Shown: positions 18,717-29,425, numbered from the stretch's first letter. The stretch: DNA of 41,694 bases from an alpha proteobacterium SCGC AAA280-B11 (GCA_000371745.1 AQUH01000004.1:1-41694); one strand, 5' to 3'. Numbers and translations: made by a program. The notes: generated from the letters alone by a model not told the origin.

Positions 18717-19109
18717 ATGGAAAAAAAACTTTCAAAACACGCTAGTAATCTTAAAAATTACGGAAAATTAAAAAAATTTACACATAAATGTATTTATAAA
18801 AATCATACTTGTGGTGATAAAATTAAAATTTATTTAAAAATTAAGGAAAGCATTGTTAAAAAGATTTCTTACAAAACAGAATGTTGCTTAATATGTAGTG
18901 CCTCTTCAAGTATTTTTAGTAATTGCATAAAAAATAAAGATATTAACAAAGTATTAATTTTCTCAAAAAAATTTATTAAATTAATTTTTAGCAAAAATTT
19001 TAATTTAAATGGAAAATGGAAAGAGTTTAATTTTTTATTAAAAAAAAGTTATTTTAATAGAAAGAACTGTATTTTAGTACCTTTTAATGCTTTAATAAAA
19101 ATTAAATAA
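18717..19109 (+). CDS. SufU/NifU-like iron-sulfur scaffold protein (divergent)
   Basis: NHTCGDKI, TECCLICSASSSI, RKNCILVPFNAL correspond to the three-Cys pattern of SufU/NifU-N. Confidence 0.7.
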   Translation: MEKKLSKHASNLKNYGKLKKFTHKCIYKNHTCGDKIKIYLKIKESIVKKISYKTECCLICSASSSIFSNCIKNKDINKVLIFSKKFIKLIFSKNFNLNGKWKEFNFLLKKSYFNRKNCILVPFNALIKIK

Positions 19110-19112
19110 CTA

Positions 19113-19664
19113 ATGAAAAAAAATATTATTTATTTTATCATAATATCAATGATTTTTTTTACAAAAAATATAAACGCCGAAAATACAAAAACTCTGTATG
19201 ATTTTTCATTTAATAACATAGATGGTAAAAAATATTTACTATCACAGCATAAAAATAAAGTTGTTTTAATTGTAAATGTTGCGAGTCAATGTGGGTTTAC
19301 TAAGCAATATGCAGATTTACAGATTTTGTGGGATAAATATAAAAATAAAAATTTTGTAATTATTGGCGTTCCTTCAAATGATTTTGGAAATCAAGAGCCT
19401 GGAACAAATAGTGAAATAAAAAATTTCTGTGAAACAAACTTCAATATATCATTTCCAATAATGGAAAAAGCAGTTGTTAAGGGAAAAGATGCTCATCCTT
19501 TTTATAAATGGGCTAAAGAAACTTACGGTAGCGCAGCAGAGCCAAAATGGAATTTTCATAAAATTTTAATTGATAAGAATGGTAAAATTATTGATACTTT
19601 CATCTCGACCACTAATCCTCAGAGTGATAAAGTTATTAAGGCTATAGAAAAAAATCTTAACTAG
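19113..19664 (+). CDS. Glutathione peroxidase (Cys form), predicted exported
   Basis: VNVASQCGFTKQYADLQ, GVPSNDFGNQEPG, WNFHKILIDKNG. Confidence 0.93.
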   Translation: MKKNIIYFIIISMIFFTKNINAENTKTLYDFSFNNIDGKKYLLSQHKNKVVLIVNVASQCGFTKQYADLQILWDKYKNKNFVIIGVPSNDFGNQEPGTNSEIKNFCETNFNISFPIMEKAVVKGKDAHPFYKWAKETYGSAAEPKWNFHKILIDKNGKIIDTFISTTNPQSDKVIKAIEKNLN

Positions 19665-19675
19665 TAGTTTCGTTG

Positions 19676-19750
19676 TGGCGGTCCCTAGGGGAATCGAACC
19701 CCTCTTTCATGGATGAAAACCACGTGTCCTAACCGATAGACGAAGGGACC
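19676..19750 (-). tRNA. tRNA-Glu(UUC)
   Basis: Reverse complement GGTCCCTTCGTCTATCGGTTAGGACACGTGGTTTTCATCCATGAAAGAGGGGTTCGATTCCCCTAGGGACCGCCA; anticodon TTC. Confidence 0.95.
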
Positions 19751-19827
19751 TTGAGAATGAAGTTATTTAGATTGTTTAATAATAATAATCAACAATTATG
19801 TGAAAATTGTATTTAACTTGATATTTT

Positions 19828-21579
19828 TTAATGCGTTAAAGAAATATCTTCAATAACAAATTCGATAACTCTTTGTTTATTCCAATCATTGCAACTAAGT
19901 TTTCCAGCTATATGAAATTTATGGTTTTTAAAATTTTTAAGATAATCAATTACTTTTTCTTTATTATTTTTAAAACAAATTCCATGCAAATAAAGACTAC
20001 TACTATTTTTAAATAAAACTTTTAATAAAAAATCATTTTCAAAATTAATTTTAATCATTGTTAAATCTTCAACAATAAATTTAGGCTCAGAATTCCCCGA
20101 ACCAAAAGGTCCTAATTTACTTACTTCTTCATAGGTTTTTTCGTTAACGGCATTAGCTGATAAAATACTATCTATCTCTATAAAGTTATTTTGAACAAAG
20201 TTAGGTTTTGATGACTTAAATTTAGATATTAAAAAATTTTTAAGATCTTCAATCTTATTTTCTTCAATGCTGAATCCAGCAGCCATCTTATGACCCCCTC
20301 CTTTTATTACAATTCCATTTTGTTTAGCTGCTAAAATAGTAAGACCAATATCAAATCCAAAAATAGATCTGCATGAGCCTTTTGCAATATTATTAGTAGA
20401 TGAAATTACTATAGTGGGTTTAAGAAATCTTTCTTTAATTCTACTAGCAATAATACCTATCAATCCTTCGTGCCAAAACTTATTGGCTATTAATATTATT
20501 TCGTTAGTATTTTCTTTTTCAGCTAATAAATAAGCTTCGTTTAAAATATCTTCTTCGATTGATTTTCTTTTTTTATTCAAAGAATCTAATGTTGTTGCTA
20601 TTTCGTAACTTTTTTTGGGGTCGTTCGTTGTAAGTAAATTAGCTCCAAGATCAGACTGCCCTATTCTTCCACCCGCATTGATCCTAGGGCCTAATAAAAA
20701 ACCAATATGATAAGTATCTGGGCTTTCCTTTAGGTCAGAGACATCCATTAGAGTTTTAATGCCTAAATTTTTTCTCTTCTTTAATATTTGTATTCCTTGA
20801 TAAACAAATGCTCTATTTAGATCTATTAATGGCACAACGTCGCAAATTGTGCCTAAAGCAACCAAATCTAAAAAATCATATAAATCTGGTTCATTAATTT
20901 TTTTGTCATTATAAAATTTACTTTCTCTAAGTGAGCGATTTAAAGCGACAATAAATAAAAAAGAAACTCCTGCTGCGCATAAATAACCAAGGTTAGATTT
21001 ATCTTCTAATTGATTTGGATTTACTAAGGCTTTGCATTTAGGAAGTTTAATTTCTGCTTGGTGATGATCAATAACTAAAACGTCAATATTATTTTGATTA
21101 GCATAGTCAAGAGCTTCGAATGATGATGTTCCGCAATCAACTGTTATTAAGAATTGACCTTTTTTATCAATAATATTTTTTAATGAACTAACGGATGGCC
21201 CATAGCCATCAATTTGTCGGTCTGGAATATAAATAAAAAAATTTGAGTATATATTTTTTAAAAAATTAACAATAATTGCTGTTGAAGATGCTCCATCCAC
21301 ATCATAGTCACCTAAAATACAAATTCTCTTATTCTCTTTAATAGCTTTTACAAGAGTTTCAACTGCAAGATCCATATCTTTTAAGACACTTGGATTTGGC
21401 ATGAATTCTTTAATCTTTGGATTTAAATAGGACTGGCAGTTCTCAGGTGCAATTTTTCTTATAGACAAAAGTTTAGATAAAAAATTATCAATTCCTAATT
21501 TTTGAGAAATTTCTAAAGCTAAATTTTCGTTATAATTAGATAATATCCATTCTTTACCAGTTACCGACTGGTATTTCAT
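19828..21579 (-). CDS. recJ: Single-stranded-DNA-specific exonuclease RecJ
   Basis: CILGDYDVDGASSTAI, VIDHHQAE, GPRINAGGRIG, GGGHKMAAGFSI. Confidence 0.95.
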   Translation of the reverse strand: MKYQSVTGKEWILSNYNENLALEISQKLGIDNFLSKLLSIRKIAPENCQSYLNPKIKEFMPNPSVLKDMDLAVETLVKAIKENKRICILGDYDVDGASSTAIIVNFLKNIYSNFFIYIPDRQIDGYGPSVSSLKNIIDKKGQFLITVDCGTSSFEALDYANQNNIDVLVIDHHQAEIKLPKCKALVNPNQLEDKSNLGYLCAAGVSFLFIVALNRSLRESKFYNDKKINEPDLYDFLDLVALGTICDVVPLIDLNRAFVYQGIQILKKRKNLGIKTLMDVSDLKESPDTYHIGFLLGPRINAGGRIGQSDLGANLLTTNDPKKSYEIATTLDSLNKKRKSIEEDILNEAYLLAEKENTNEIILIANKFWHEGLIGIIASRIKERFLKPTIVISSTNNIAKGSCRSIFGFDIGLTILAAKQNGIVIKGGGHKMAAGFSIEENKIEDLKNFLISKFKSSKPNFVQNNFIEIDSILSANAVNEKTYEEVSKLGPFGSGNSEPKFIVEDLTMIKINFENDFLLKVLFKNSSSLYLHGICFKNNKEKVIDYLKNFKNHKFHIAGKLSCNDWNKQRVIEFVIEDISLTH

Positions 21580-22523
21580 ATTTTAAATTTATTTATAATT
21601 TTTTTATTAAGTTTAGATGCATGGTGTAAAACATAGGTTTCGGATTGATAAAAACCATTATCTAAAATATTAATACCTTGAAGCAAATCTCCACCTGTAA
21701 CTCCTGTTGCGCAAAATAAAACATCATCTCTAACTATGTCGTTAATATAGTATTTTTTTTTAAGATCCTTTATTCCCATTTTTTTTGCCTTTTCAATTTC
21801 ATGGTCATTACTTAGAACTAATCTTGCCTGAAATTGACCACCTAAACATTTAATAGCAGCAGCAGCAAGAACACCTTCAGGCGCTCCTCCTATGCCTAAA
21901 TATATATCTACATTAAATTCTTCTATACCTGCATAAATAGCACCCGCTACATCACCATCTGAAATAAATTTAATTTTAGTCCCAAGCTTCTTGGCATCAT
22001 TAACTATATGATCATGCCTTTCTCTTTCTAAAAGACATATTGTTAACTTATCTGGTGTTGTATTTTTAAAATCAGCTAAATTTTTGAGATTTTTTGTTAT
22101 TCCAAAATCAAGATCTATAACCCCTTCTTTAATATTTTTTCCAACCGCTATCTTCTCCATATAAGTATCTGGTGCATGTAATAAATTGTCCTTCTTTGAT
22201 ACTGCAAGAACTGACATTGCGTTTGGTAAATTTTTTGCAGTTAAATTTGTACCCTCTAGTGGATCAACGGCTATATCCAATTCTTCTCCAACTCCTGTTC
22301 CTACTAATTCATTAATATAAAGCATTGGTGCTTCGTCCATCTCTCCTTCTCCTATGACAATTTTTCCTTTCATGGGAATATTATTGAGAAACAGTCTCAT
22401 TTTATCGACAGCTGCTTGATCGGCTGCAATTTTGTCGCCTTTGCCTTTTAATAATGATGATGCGTAAGCAGCTTCGCTAGTGGTTTTTACAAATAAATCT
22501 ACAAATCCATTGTTGATAATCAT
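21576..22523 (-). CDS. glpX: Fructose-1,6-bisphosphatase class II
   Basis: GKIVIGEGEMDEAPMLYINE, DPLEGTNLTAKN, IGGAPEGVLAAAAIKCLGG. Confidence 0.93.
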   Translation of the reverse strand: MIINNGFVDLFVKTTSEAAYASSLLKGKGDKIAADQAAVDKMRLFLNNIPMKGKIVIGEGEMDEAPMLYINELVGTGVGEELDIAVDPLEGTNLTAKNLPNAMSVLAVSKKDNLLHAPDTYMEKIAVGKNIKEGVIDLDFGITKNLKNLADFKNTTPDKLTICLLERERHDHIVNDAKKLGTKIKFISDGDVAGAIYAGIEEFNVDIYLGIGGAPEGVLAAAAIKCLGGQFQARLVLSNDHEIEKAKKMGIKDLKKKYYINDIVRDDVLFCATGVTGGDLLQGINILDNGFYQSETYVLHHASKLNKKIINKFKI

Positions 22524-23827
22524 AATTTCTTTTCATTTCTAATTCTGATCATCGTAATTTTTTTGCTAATAAATTTTTCCTTTGAAATTTTCTTTAAAGC
22601 TAATTTCATATCTTTCTCTTTAGCGTTATGAGTAATAATAACTAAATTAGCATATTTAGGATTGTTTAAAGGCTTTTGTAATATGCTTTGAATTGAAATC
22701 TTATATGTAGATAAAATAGAAGTAATTTTAGATAAAACTCCAGGCTTATCTTTTACAACTATCCTTAAATAAAACTTACAAATGTGATTATCGAAATCAC
22801 ACATTTTAAACTCTTTTGCATCAGAGTAATTAAATCCAAATGGTAAACTTACATTTCCTTTAAGAATTGCATTTAAATCTGAAACAACAGAGGAAGTTGT
22901 CGGTCCTTTTCCAGCACCCAGTCCTTGATAAACTATTTTGCCAATTGGATTTCCTTCGATCATAATTGCATTATTTGCACCATTGATCTTAGCAAGATCA
23001 GAATCTTTTGAAATTAAACAAGGATGGACTCTTTGTTTAATTTTGCCATCAATAATTTCAGAAATTCCAAGAAGTTTGATTTTATATTTAAACTTATGGG
23101 CATACTCAACATCTTCTAAATCAATCTGTTCAATTCCTTCTGTTAAAAAACTCTTATTAATTATTTTAGTTTTAAAACACAGAGCGCTTAATATGGATAT
23201 TTTTGATTTTACATCATCGCCATTAAGATCAAGCCTTGGATTAGTTTCAGCATAACCAAGTCTTTGTGCATTTAATAAAATCTCTTTAAAACTTTTTTTA
23301 GTTCTTTCAATTTCAGTTAAAATAAAATTCGTCGTTCCGTTTAATATTCCATAAATATGAAATAATTTATTACCAACTAAGCTTTCTTTTATTGATTTAA
23401 TAATGGGTATTCCACCACCAACCGAGGCTTCAAATAGTAGATTAACTGAATTATTCTCAGCAATTTTTGCAAGCTCATTACCATGTTTAAATATTAAAGC
23501 TTTATTCGCTGTAATAAAATGTTTGTTATTTTTTAATGCAGCAAATGCTAATTTTTTTGCAATTCCATCGGGTCCACCTATTAACTCAATAATAATATCT
23601 ACATCGTTTTTTTTAACTAAAGATAAAGGATTCTTAACCCACATCTTTTTTGGAATGCTAAATCCTCTTTTTTTATTAATTGCTCTAGCGGAAATATATT
23701 TTACTTGATAAGTCGAATTTGTATTTTTCTCGATAACTTTCTTGTTCTTAAGTAAATGTCGATAAACTTCTGAACCAATGTTTCCAAGACCAACAATTGC
23801 AATATTATAATTATCTTTAAAATTCAT
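22520..23827 (-). CDS. hom: Homoserine dehydrogenase
   Basis: GLGNIGSEVYRHL, GILNGTTNFILTEI, GLGAGKGPTTSSVVSDL, C-terminal ACT-like region. Confidence 0.95.
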   Translation of the reverse strand: MNFKDNYNIAIVGLGNIGSEVYRHLLKNKKVIEKNTNSTYQVKYISARAINKKRGFSIPKKMWVKNPLSLVKKNDVDIIIELIGGPDGIAKKLAFAALKNNKHFITANKALIFKHGNELAKIAENNSVNLLFEASVGGGIPIIKSIKESLVGNKLFHIYGILNGTTNFILTEIERTKKSFKEILLNAQRLGYAETNPRLDLNGDDVKSKISILSALCFKTKIINKSFLTEGIEQIDLEDVEYAHKFKYKIKLLGISEIIDGKIKQRVHPCLISKDSDLAKINGANNAIMIEGNPIGKIVYQGLGAGKGPTTSSVVSDLNAILKGNVSLPFGFNYSDAKEFKMCDFDNHICKFYLRIVVKDKPGVLSKITSILSTYKISIQSILQKPLNNPKYANLVIITHNAKEKDMKLALKKISKEKFISKKITMIRIRNEKKL

Positions 23828-24858
23828 TATTCTAATCCTACAGTTTCTTTCAAACCTAATCTTATATTCATATTTTGAACTGCCTGCCCTGCAGCTCCTT
23901 TAACTAAATTATCAATAGAACTTACAATAATTAATTGATTTTTATTTCTTCCAGAGAAAACATTAATATTACAATTATTAGTATTATTAACATTGTTTGT
24001 GTTTACAAATTTTCCGTATGGTAAAACTTTTACAAAATTGCTTTTTTTGTAAAATTTACTCAAATATTGATGAACTTTTTTCACGCTAATATTTTTTTTA
24101 AGATCGGCGTATATTGTCGTCACTATACCTCTAAAAGTTGGAATTAAATGAGGAGTAAATTCAACTTTTAAATCGCTAGAAACTTTTCCAAACAATTTTA
24201 AACCCTGATCAATTTCAGGCATGTGTCTATGATTACCCACACCATAAGCTGCAATATTTTTATTAATATTAGGATAGAGTTTTTTATCAGCAGTTTTTTT
24301 GCCAGCTCCAGAATAACCAGATTTAGAATCTATAATTATTTTTGAAGTTTTAATTGTTTTATTTAACAATAAAGGAATAAGGGCTAGTTGAGCTGATGTT
24401 GGATAGCACCCTGGACAAGAAATTATATTACTTTTTTCAATATCTTTTCTTGCAAATTCAGAAAGTCCATAAACAGAATATTTTTGATTATCGACCGCAT
24501 AATGTTTTAGTCCGTACCATTTTTCATAAACCTTAACATCTGAAAATCTAAAATCAGCTGATAAATCAATTAAAATTTGATGAGGAGAAATATTATTAGA
24601 CAATAATTGCGCTTCTCCATGTGGCAATGCAGAAAAAATTATATCAACGTCACTTAAATCTACTTTTTTAACATCAGATATTAAAGGTAATTTTTTTTTA
24701 ATCTTATTTTTTAAAAAAGAATTAACTGATTTTCCAATAGATCCTCTTGAGCACAAGTATTTAAGATTAATAAATTTATGATTACTTAATATTTTAGTAA
24801 GTTCTAAACCAACAAATCCTGAGGCTCCATTAATTAAAACGTTATATTTTTCAGACAT
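23827..24858 (-). CDS. argC: N-acetyl-gamma-glutamyl-phosphate reductase
   Basis: INGASGFVGLELTKIL, SALPHGEAQ, SCPGCYPTSAQLALIPLL, GNHRHMPEI. Confidence 0.95.
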   Translation of the reverse strand: MSEKYNVLINGASGFVGLELTKILSNHKFINLKYLCSRGSIGKSVNSFLKNKIKKKLPLISDVKKVDLSDVDIIFSALPHGEAQLLSNNISPHQILIDLSADFRFSDVKVYEKWYGLKHYAVDNQKYSVYGLSEFARKDIEKSNIISCPGCYPTSAQLALIPLLLNKTIKTSKIIIDSKSGYSGAGKKTADKKLYPNINKNIAAYGVGNHRHMPEIDQGLKLFGKVSSDLKVEFTPHLIPTFRGIVTTIYADLKKNISVKKVHQYLSKFYKKSNFVKVLPYGKFVNTNNVNNTNNCNINVFSGRNKNQLIIVSSIDNLVKGAAGQAVQNMNIRLGLKETVGLE

Positions 24859-24915
24859 GATCTGTATTTATAAGAAGTTGTAAATGACTTAAAGAATAAA
24901 ATTAGTCTATGTAGA

Positions 24916-25326
24916 CTAACGTTTAGAGAACTGGAATCTTCTTCTAGCTTTTTTCTGACCGTATTTTTTTCTTTCAACTTTTCTTGAATCTCTTGTTAAT
25001 AACTTTTCTTTTTTTAATGTCTTTCTTAATGTTCCATCTAAAACAAACAAAGCTTTAGATATACCTAAAGACACAGCTCCAGCTTGACCAGTTAAACCAC
25101 CACCTTTAACAGTGCAATTAACATCGTATCCATTATTTTTATTTATTACATTAAATGGCTTTTCAATACTAAGTTGTAAAACTGGGCGTTTAAAATATTC
25201 ATTATATTTTTTTCCGTTTACTATGATAGTTCCAGAACCTGCTTTTAACCAAACTCTAGCTATAGAGCTTTTTCTTTTTCCAGTTGCGTAAAATCTATTG
25301 TCTGAAACAGCTAAACTTTGAACCAT
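24916..25326 (-). CDS. rpsI: 30S ribosomal protein S9
   Basis: [22 protein letters not shown]-terminal [12 protein letters not shown]. Confidence 0.96.
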   Translation of the reverse strand: MVQSLAVSDNRFYATGKRKSSIARVWLKAGSGTIIVNGKKYNEYFKRPVLQLSIEKPFNVINKNNGYDVNCTVKGGGLTGQAGAVSLGISKALFVLDGTLRKTLKKEKLLTRDSRKVERKKYGQKKARRRFQFSKR

Positions 25327-25330
25327 ATAA

Positions 25331-25786
25331 TTAATTTAAAGAATTTTTTTTATTTCTAGATTTAAAATCAAAGTCTACAGCCTTTTGCGTTTCATGAGGA
25401 TGTTTATCATCATTATAAACTTTTAAATTTCCTAATTGTTTTCTACCTAGTGGTCCTCTTGGCAACATTCTCTTAACAGCTAGTTTAATAATTCTAGATG
25501 GATCTTTTTGAAGAATTTTATCAGGAGTAGTTTCTTTAATACCACCTGGAAAGCCAGTGTGCTTATAATAAATCTTTTTAGAAAATTTTTTACCTGTAAA
25601 TTTAATTTTTCTTGCATTAGTTACAATCACAAAATCACCATCATCCATATTTGGAGTAAAGCTAGTTTTTTTTGTTCCTCTTAAAATCTTAGTAATTTCA
25701 GAAGCTAATCTGCCAACAATTAAGTTTGTTGCATCAATCTTGTACCAGTTTTTTTTAACTTCTTTTTTTTTTATAAATTCAGTCAT
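25331..25786 (-). CDS. rplM: 50S ribosomal protein L13
   Basis: [40 protein letters not shown]; adjacent to rpsI. Confidence 0.96.
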   Translation of the reverse strand: MTEFIKKKEVKKNWYKIDATNLIVGRLASEITKILRGTKKTSFTPNMDDGDFVIVTNARKIKFTGKKFSKKIYYKHTGFPGGIKETTPDKILQKDPSRIIKLAVKRMLPRGPLGRKQLGNLKVYNDDKHPHETQKAVDFDFKSRNKKNSLN

Positions 25787-25798
25787 AAAGGAACGGAA

Positions 25799-25827
25799 TA
25801 AATATATTTTGCCTATAATTATGTCAA
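25799..25827 (-). promoter_or_regulatory. Putative sigma70 promoter for rplM-rpsI
   Basis: TTGACA (25827-25822) with AT-rich -10-like TATTTA at 17-nt spacing, 12 nt before the rplM ATG. Confidence 0.4.
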
Positions 25828-25847
25828 ATAGATTAAGGTAATTTTTA

Positions 25848-26873
25848 TTATTTTTTGGAGATTGATACTTGATAAAATAGATAAATTATCGAAAAAAGTA
25901 AAAAAATTGAACCTAGTTGATGAAGACTGGCAATATATATTTTATGACCACTAATTAAAACCAGAATACCAAGAAGTGCTTGAAAGATTATTGCTGATAA
26001 GACAATTAACAAATACTTTAAATTAATAATTTTTTTTTTCTCCAAGTAAAAGAAAATAAAAATAAAAAATAATATTATAAAATAAGCAACAATCCTGTGT
26101 AAGAATTGAACATGGGAAGGACTAGAATAAGATTTTGAATTTAAAAATTCTTTAATCAAAACATCATCTGGTACAAAATTTCCATTCATTAACGGCCAGG
26201 TTTGGTATATTTTTGCAGCATCAAGTCCAGAAACAAAAGCTCCAATTGCGATTTGAAAAAAAACAATAATTAGAAAAGAAAGAATTAAATAAGAATAAAA
26301 ATTTAGATTAATTTTTTTAATATCTCTAAATAAAATAGAAAAAAATAGTAATGATAAAATAATTTGAGCTCCTAATAAATGAGCTGACAATCTAAAATGG
26401 CTAACATCCGTATTTGTGATTAAACCGCTTTTAACCATATACCAACCTAAAAAACCCTGAAAAAAAAATAATGAAGAGATTATTGAATAAAATAAAATTT
26501 GTTTAAAATTAAAAATTTTTTTTATAAGAAAATATATGAAGGGTAGAATAAATACTAAAGAAGCTAATCTTGCTAATAATCGATGAATATATTCCCACCA
26601 AAAAATATATTTAAATTCAGCCAAGGACATTCCAAAATTAATTTTTTTGTATTGAGGAATCTCTTTGTATAAAGCAAAATAATATTGCCATTTCTTATCT
26701 GTTAGTGGAGGTAAAATTCCACTAAACAATTCCCAATTAGTTATTGAAAGTCCAGATTCTGTTAATCGTGTAAGGCCACCAACAAAGATAAGTGATGAAA
26801 CTAAAAATAAAGATAAATACAACCAAATAGTAACATGAGTATTATTTTTATTTAGATTATTTGTATTTAACAT
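25848..26873 (-). CDS. ctaA: Heme A synthase (COX15/CtaA family)
   Basis: GGLTRLTESGLSITNWELFSGILPP, WEYIHRLLARL, FLHRIVAYF. Confidence 0.93.
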   Translation of the reverse strand: MLNTNNLNKNNTHVTIWLYLSLFLVSSLIFVGGLTRLTESGLSITNWELFSGILPPLTDKKWQYYFALYKEIPQYKKINFGMSLAEFKYIFWWEYIHRLLARLASLVFILPFIYFLIKKIFNFKQILFYSIISSLFFFQGFLGWYMVKSGLITNTDVSHFRLSAHLLGAQIILSLLFFSILFRDIKKINLNFYSYLILSFLIIVFFQIAIGAFVSGLDAAKIYQTWPLMNGNFVPDDVLIKEFLNSKSYSSPSHVQFLHRIVAYFIILFFIFIFFYLEKKKIINLKYLLIVLSAIIFQALLGILVLISGHKIYIASLHQLGSIFLLFSIIYLFYQVSISKK

Positions 26874-26916
26874 TATAAATTAGTACTTAACTTATCTTTA
26901 TTTTAAAACAGTTTTA

Positions 26917-27189
26917 ATGTCGCAAAGAAAAATTATAAAAATTCGTTCTACTATTGATGCTATTGATAAGCAAATTGTTAAACTGCTTGGTCTAAGAAAG
27001 AAGCAAGTTTTGAAAATTGCTAAGTATAAGAATAAAAAAACTATCGTTGATAAAAAAAGAATTAATCAAGTAATGAAAAAAATTAAAGCTGAAGCCAAAA
27101 AAAATAAAGTTGATTTTTCGTTAGTAAAAGATTTTTGGGATAAATTAATTAAATATTCTATAAAATTAGAAAAAAAAATAGTTAAGTAA
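26917..27189 (+). CDS. Chorismate mutase (AroQ-type)
   Basis: 90 aa; STIDAIDKQIVKLLGLRKKQVLKIAKYK. Confidence 0.8.
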   Translation: MSQRKIIKIRSTIDAIDKQIVKLLGLRKKQVLKIAKYKNKKTIVDKKRINQVMKKIKAEAKKNKVDFSLVKDFWDKLIKYSIKLEKKIVK

Positions 27190-27192
27190 GAG

Positions 27193-27384
27193 CTACTTGC
27201 TATGTGGAGGAAGTTTTTTTTCTACAAACCATTCATGTTTACGTGTTGAGGGATTGTATTTCTTAACTCTTAATTTTATTTTAGCCTTTTCACCTGCTGT
27301 AGGTTTTTTTACATAATAATTAAAAGCGCTATTTGGTTTTAATTCAGGAACTAATCTTACTTTTATCGATGTTTTTTTAGCCAT
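27193..27384 (-). CDS. rpmG: 50S ribosomal protein L33
   Basis: MAKKTSIKVRLV...YYVKKP...KIKLRVKKYNPSTRKHEWFVEKKL. Confidence 0.85.
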   Translation of the reverse strand: MAKKTSIKVRLVPELKPNSAFNYYVKKPTAGEKAKIKLRVKKYNPSTRKHEWFVEKKLPPHSK

Positions 27385-27771
27385 TTAAGAGAGATTTTTT
27401 AATTCAGTAATAATTTTTTTAATTCTAATTAGCTTTTCTTTTTTATCAAATAAATTGTTAGTGCTTATATCTTTTCTCTCAAAATCGTCAACTTCAATAT
27501 CATTTATATTATTTTCTATTATTTTTTTAGCACCCTTTATGGTCAAGCCTTTATCTTTTAAAAGATAATGAATTTTTTTTAAAAGCTTAATATTTTCTTG
27601 CGTATAATATCTTCTACCTTTAGCTCTTAATTTCGGTCTTAATTGTGGAAACTCTTTCTCCCAAAATCTTAAAATATAAGTCTTTGCCTTGCCCGTTTCT
27701 AACTCAATAAGATTTAGTTCTTTGGCTACCTCGCCTATCGTTTTTAAAGCTTCAGCTGACTTCTCCGACAT
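27385..27771 (-). CDS. MerR family transcriptional regulator
   Basis: TIGEVAKELNL...RFWEKEFPQLRPKLRAKGRRYYTQENIKLLKKIHYLL. Confidence 0.88.
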   Translation of the reverse strand: MSEKSAEALKTIGEVAKELNLIELETGKAKTYILRFWEKEFPQLRPKLRAKGRRYYTQENIKLLKKIHYLLKDKGLTIKGAKKIIENNINDIEVDDFERKDISTNNLFDKKEKLIRIKKIITELKNLS

Positions 27772-28063
27772 TTATATTTTTATTAATTTTATTTTTTAAA
27801 ATTTTAGAAGGCTTAAAAGTGACTACAACCCTGCTTGATATAACCTTTTTTTCTTTAGTTTTTGGATTTCTTCCTATTCTTTCATTTTTATAACGAATAT
27901 TAAACGAACCAAAATTAGCTATTTTGACTTTATTCTTTTTTTCAAGCTGCAAAGAAATAAACTCAAAAATATCATCAATAAAATTTGAAGCTTCTACTTT
28001 TGAAATACCCAGTTCTTTATAAACTAGATCAGATAAATATTGTCTTGTGATTGCAGTTGTCAC
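27752..28063 (-). CDS. ihfA: Integration host factor alpha subunit
   Basis: HU/IHF fold: KVKIANFGSFNIRYKNERIGRNPKTKEKKVISSRVVVTFKPSKILK; adjacent to a merR-type gene. Confidence 0.88.
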   Translation of the reverse strand: MTTAITRQYLSDLVYKELGISKVEASNFIDDIFEFISLQLEKKNKVKIANFGSFNIRYKNERIGRNPKTKEKKVISSRVVVTFKPSKILKNKINKNINVGEVS

Positions 28064-28073
28064 AAATTTTTAT

Positions 28074-29072
28074 TTATAAATTTTTTTGTATTTGATCCTG
28101 TAAATTACCATCTAAAATATCATAGCACAATTTAATAGAATGATAAAAACCAATATAATCTGTGCTCCCGTGACTTTTTACAACCGGTGATGTAAGTCCT
28201 AAAAATATTCCTCCATTATATTTTCTTGGATCTAGATCGTTTTTAATGCTGTTAAAAATTTTAAATGACAATAAATAAATAAATTTTGAATACCAAGTTT
28301 TAACAAATTTTTCTTTAACAAGAGCTGCAATATATTTAGCAGTACCTTCTGCTGTCTTTAAAGCTATATTACCTGAAAATCCATCCGTAACTATTACGTC
28401 TACATTGCCATCTTTTATATGATTTCCTTCTATGAAGCCGGTAAATGAAAAACTATCACTATTAATCTGTTTTAATTCGTGCAAACTTTTCTTTAATAGA
28501 TCGCTTCCTTTGCTTTCTTCACTTCCAATATTTAATAATGCAACAGTTGGTTTATCTTTTTTGAAAACTGCCCTATACAAAGCTGCTCCTAATTTGGAAA
28601 AATCTACTAAATTTTTTATACTACAGTCAATATTTGCGCCTAAATCTAGAACAACACTTAATCCTTTGTGTGATGGCCACATAGACGCTAAAGCAGGTTT
28701 GTCTATACCTTCTATTTTATCCAAAATTAATCTGGACATTACAAGCAATGCCGCAGTATTGCCTGCTGATATTGCTATGTCGGCATTTTTGTTTTTTAAA
28801 GCTGTCAAAGCTAACCACATGCTAGAATTTTTTCCATTTTTAACAGCCTCTAAAGGAGACTCGTGGTCTAAAACTTTTTCATTTGTATGAACAATAGTAC
28901 TTGCAGTACCAACTAAAGGATATTTTTCTAAAATAGGATTTATCAGGTCTCTATTTCCAAATACTAGAAATTTTAAATCTTGATTACCTTGTAGGAATAA
29001 ATCTAAACCTTTAATAACTTTTAAGGGAGATTCATCTCCACCCATTGCATCAACTGCAACTGTAAATTTCAT
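28074..29072 (-). CDS. plsX: Phosphate acyltransferase PlsX
   Basis: VAVDAMGGDESP, AISAGNTAALLVMSR, VTDGFSGNIALKTAEG. Confidence 0.95.
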   Translation of the reverse strand: MKFTVAVDAMGGDESPLKVIKGLDLFLQGNQDLKFLVFGNRDLINPILEKYPLVGTASTIVHTNEKVLDHESPLEAVKNGKNSSMWLALTALKNKNADIAISAGNTAALLVMSRLILDKIEGIDKPALASMWPSHKGLSVVLDLGANIDCSIKNLVDFSKLGAALYRAVFKKDKPTVALLNIGSEESKGSDLLKKSLHELKQINSDSFSFTGFIEGNHIKDGNVDVIVTDGFSGNIALKTAEGTAKYIAALVKEKFVKTWYSKFIYLLSFKIFNSIKNDLDPRKYNGGIFLGLTSPVVKSHGSTDYIGFYHSIKLCYDILDGNLQDQIQKNL

Positions 29073-29096
29073 TTAAATAATTAAATATTTATTGAT

Positions 29097-29276
29097 TTAA
29101 GCTTTAGGCTTAAAAATTTGTTTACCATTATAGATTCCGGTTTTTTCATCTACGTGATGCGGAAGTCTATATTCACCACTTTTTTTATCTTCTATAACGT
29201 TTGCAAAATTTACAGCGTGATGAGATCTTCTTAAATTTCTTCTAGCTTTCGACGTTTTGCGCTTAGGTACAGCCAT
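29097..29276 (-). CDS. rpmF: 50S ribosomal protein L32 (not in the ORF track, 59 aa)
   Basis: Translated by hand: MAVPKRKTSKARRNLRRSHHAVNFANVIEDKKSGEYRLPHHVDEKTGIYNGKQIFKPKA*; next to plsX. Confidence 0.95.
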   Translation of the reverse strand: MAVPKRKTSKARRNLRRSHHAVNFANVIEDKKSGEYRLPHHVDEKTGIYNGKQIFKPKA

Positions 29277-29425
29277 TTAAATAATAATAATGTTAAAACA
29301 AGGCATCTCAATATCATTTGTAAGCAATAAATCAACATTGTTAATAATCATTGATTAGATAGTAAAATTTTATAAATAAATTCTAATTTAGTAAAATTAA
29401 CTAATTATGATAGTGTTTTTTAGCA

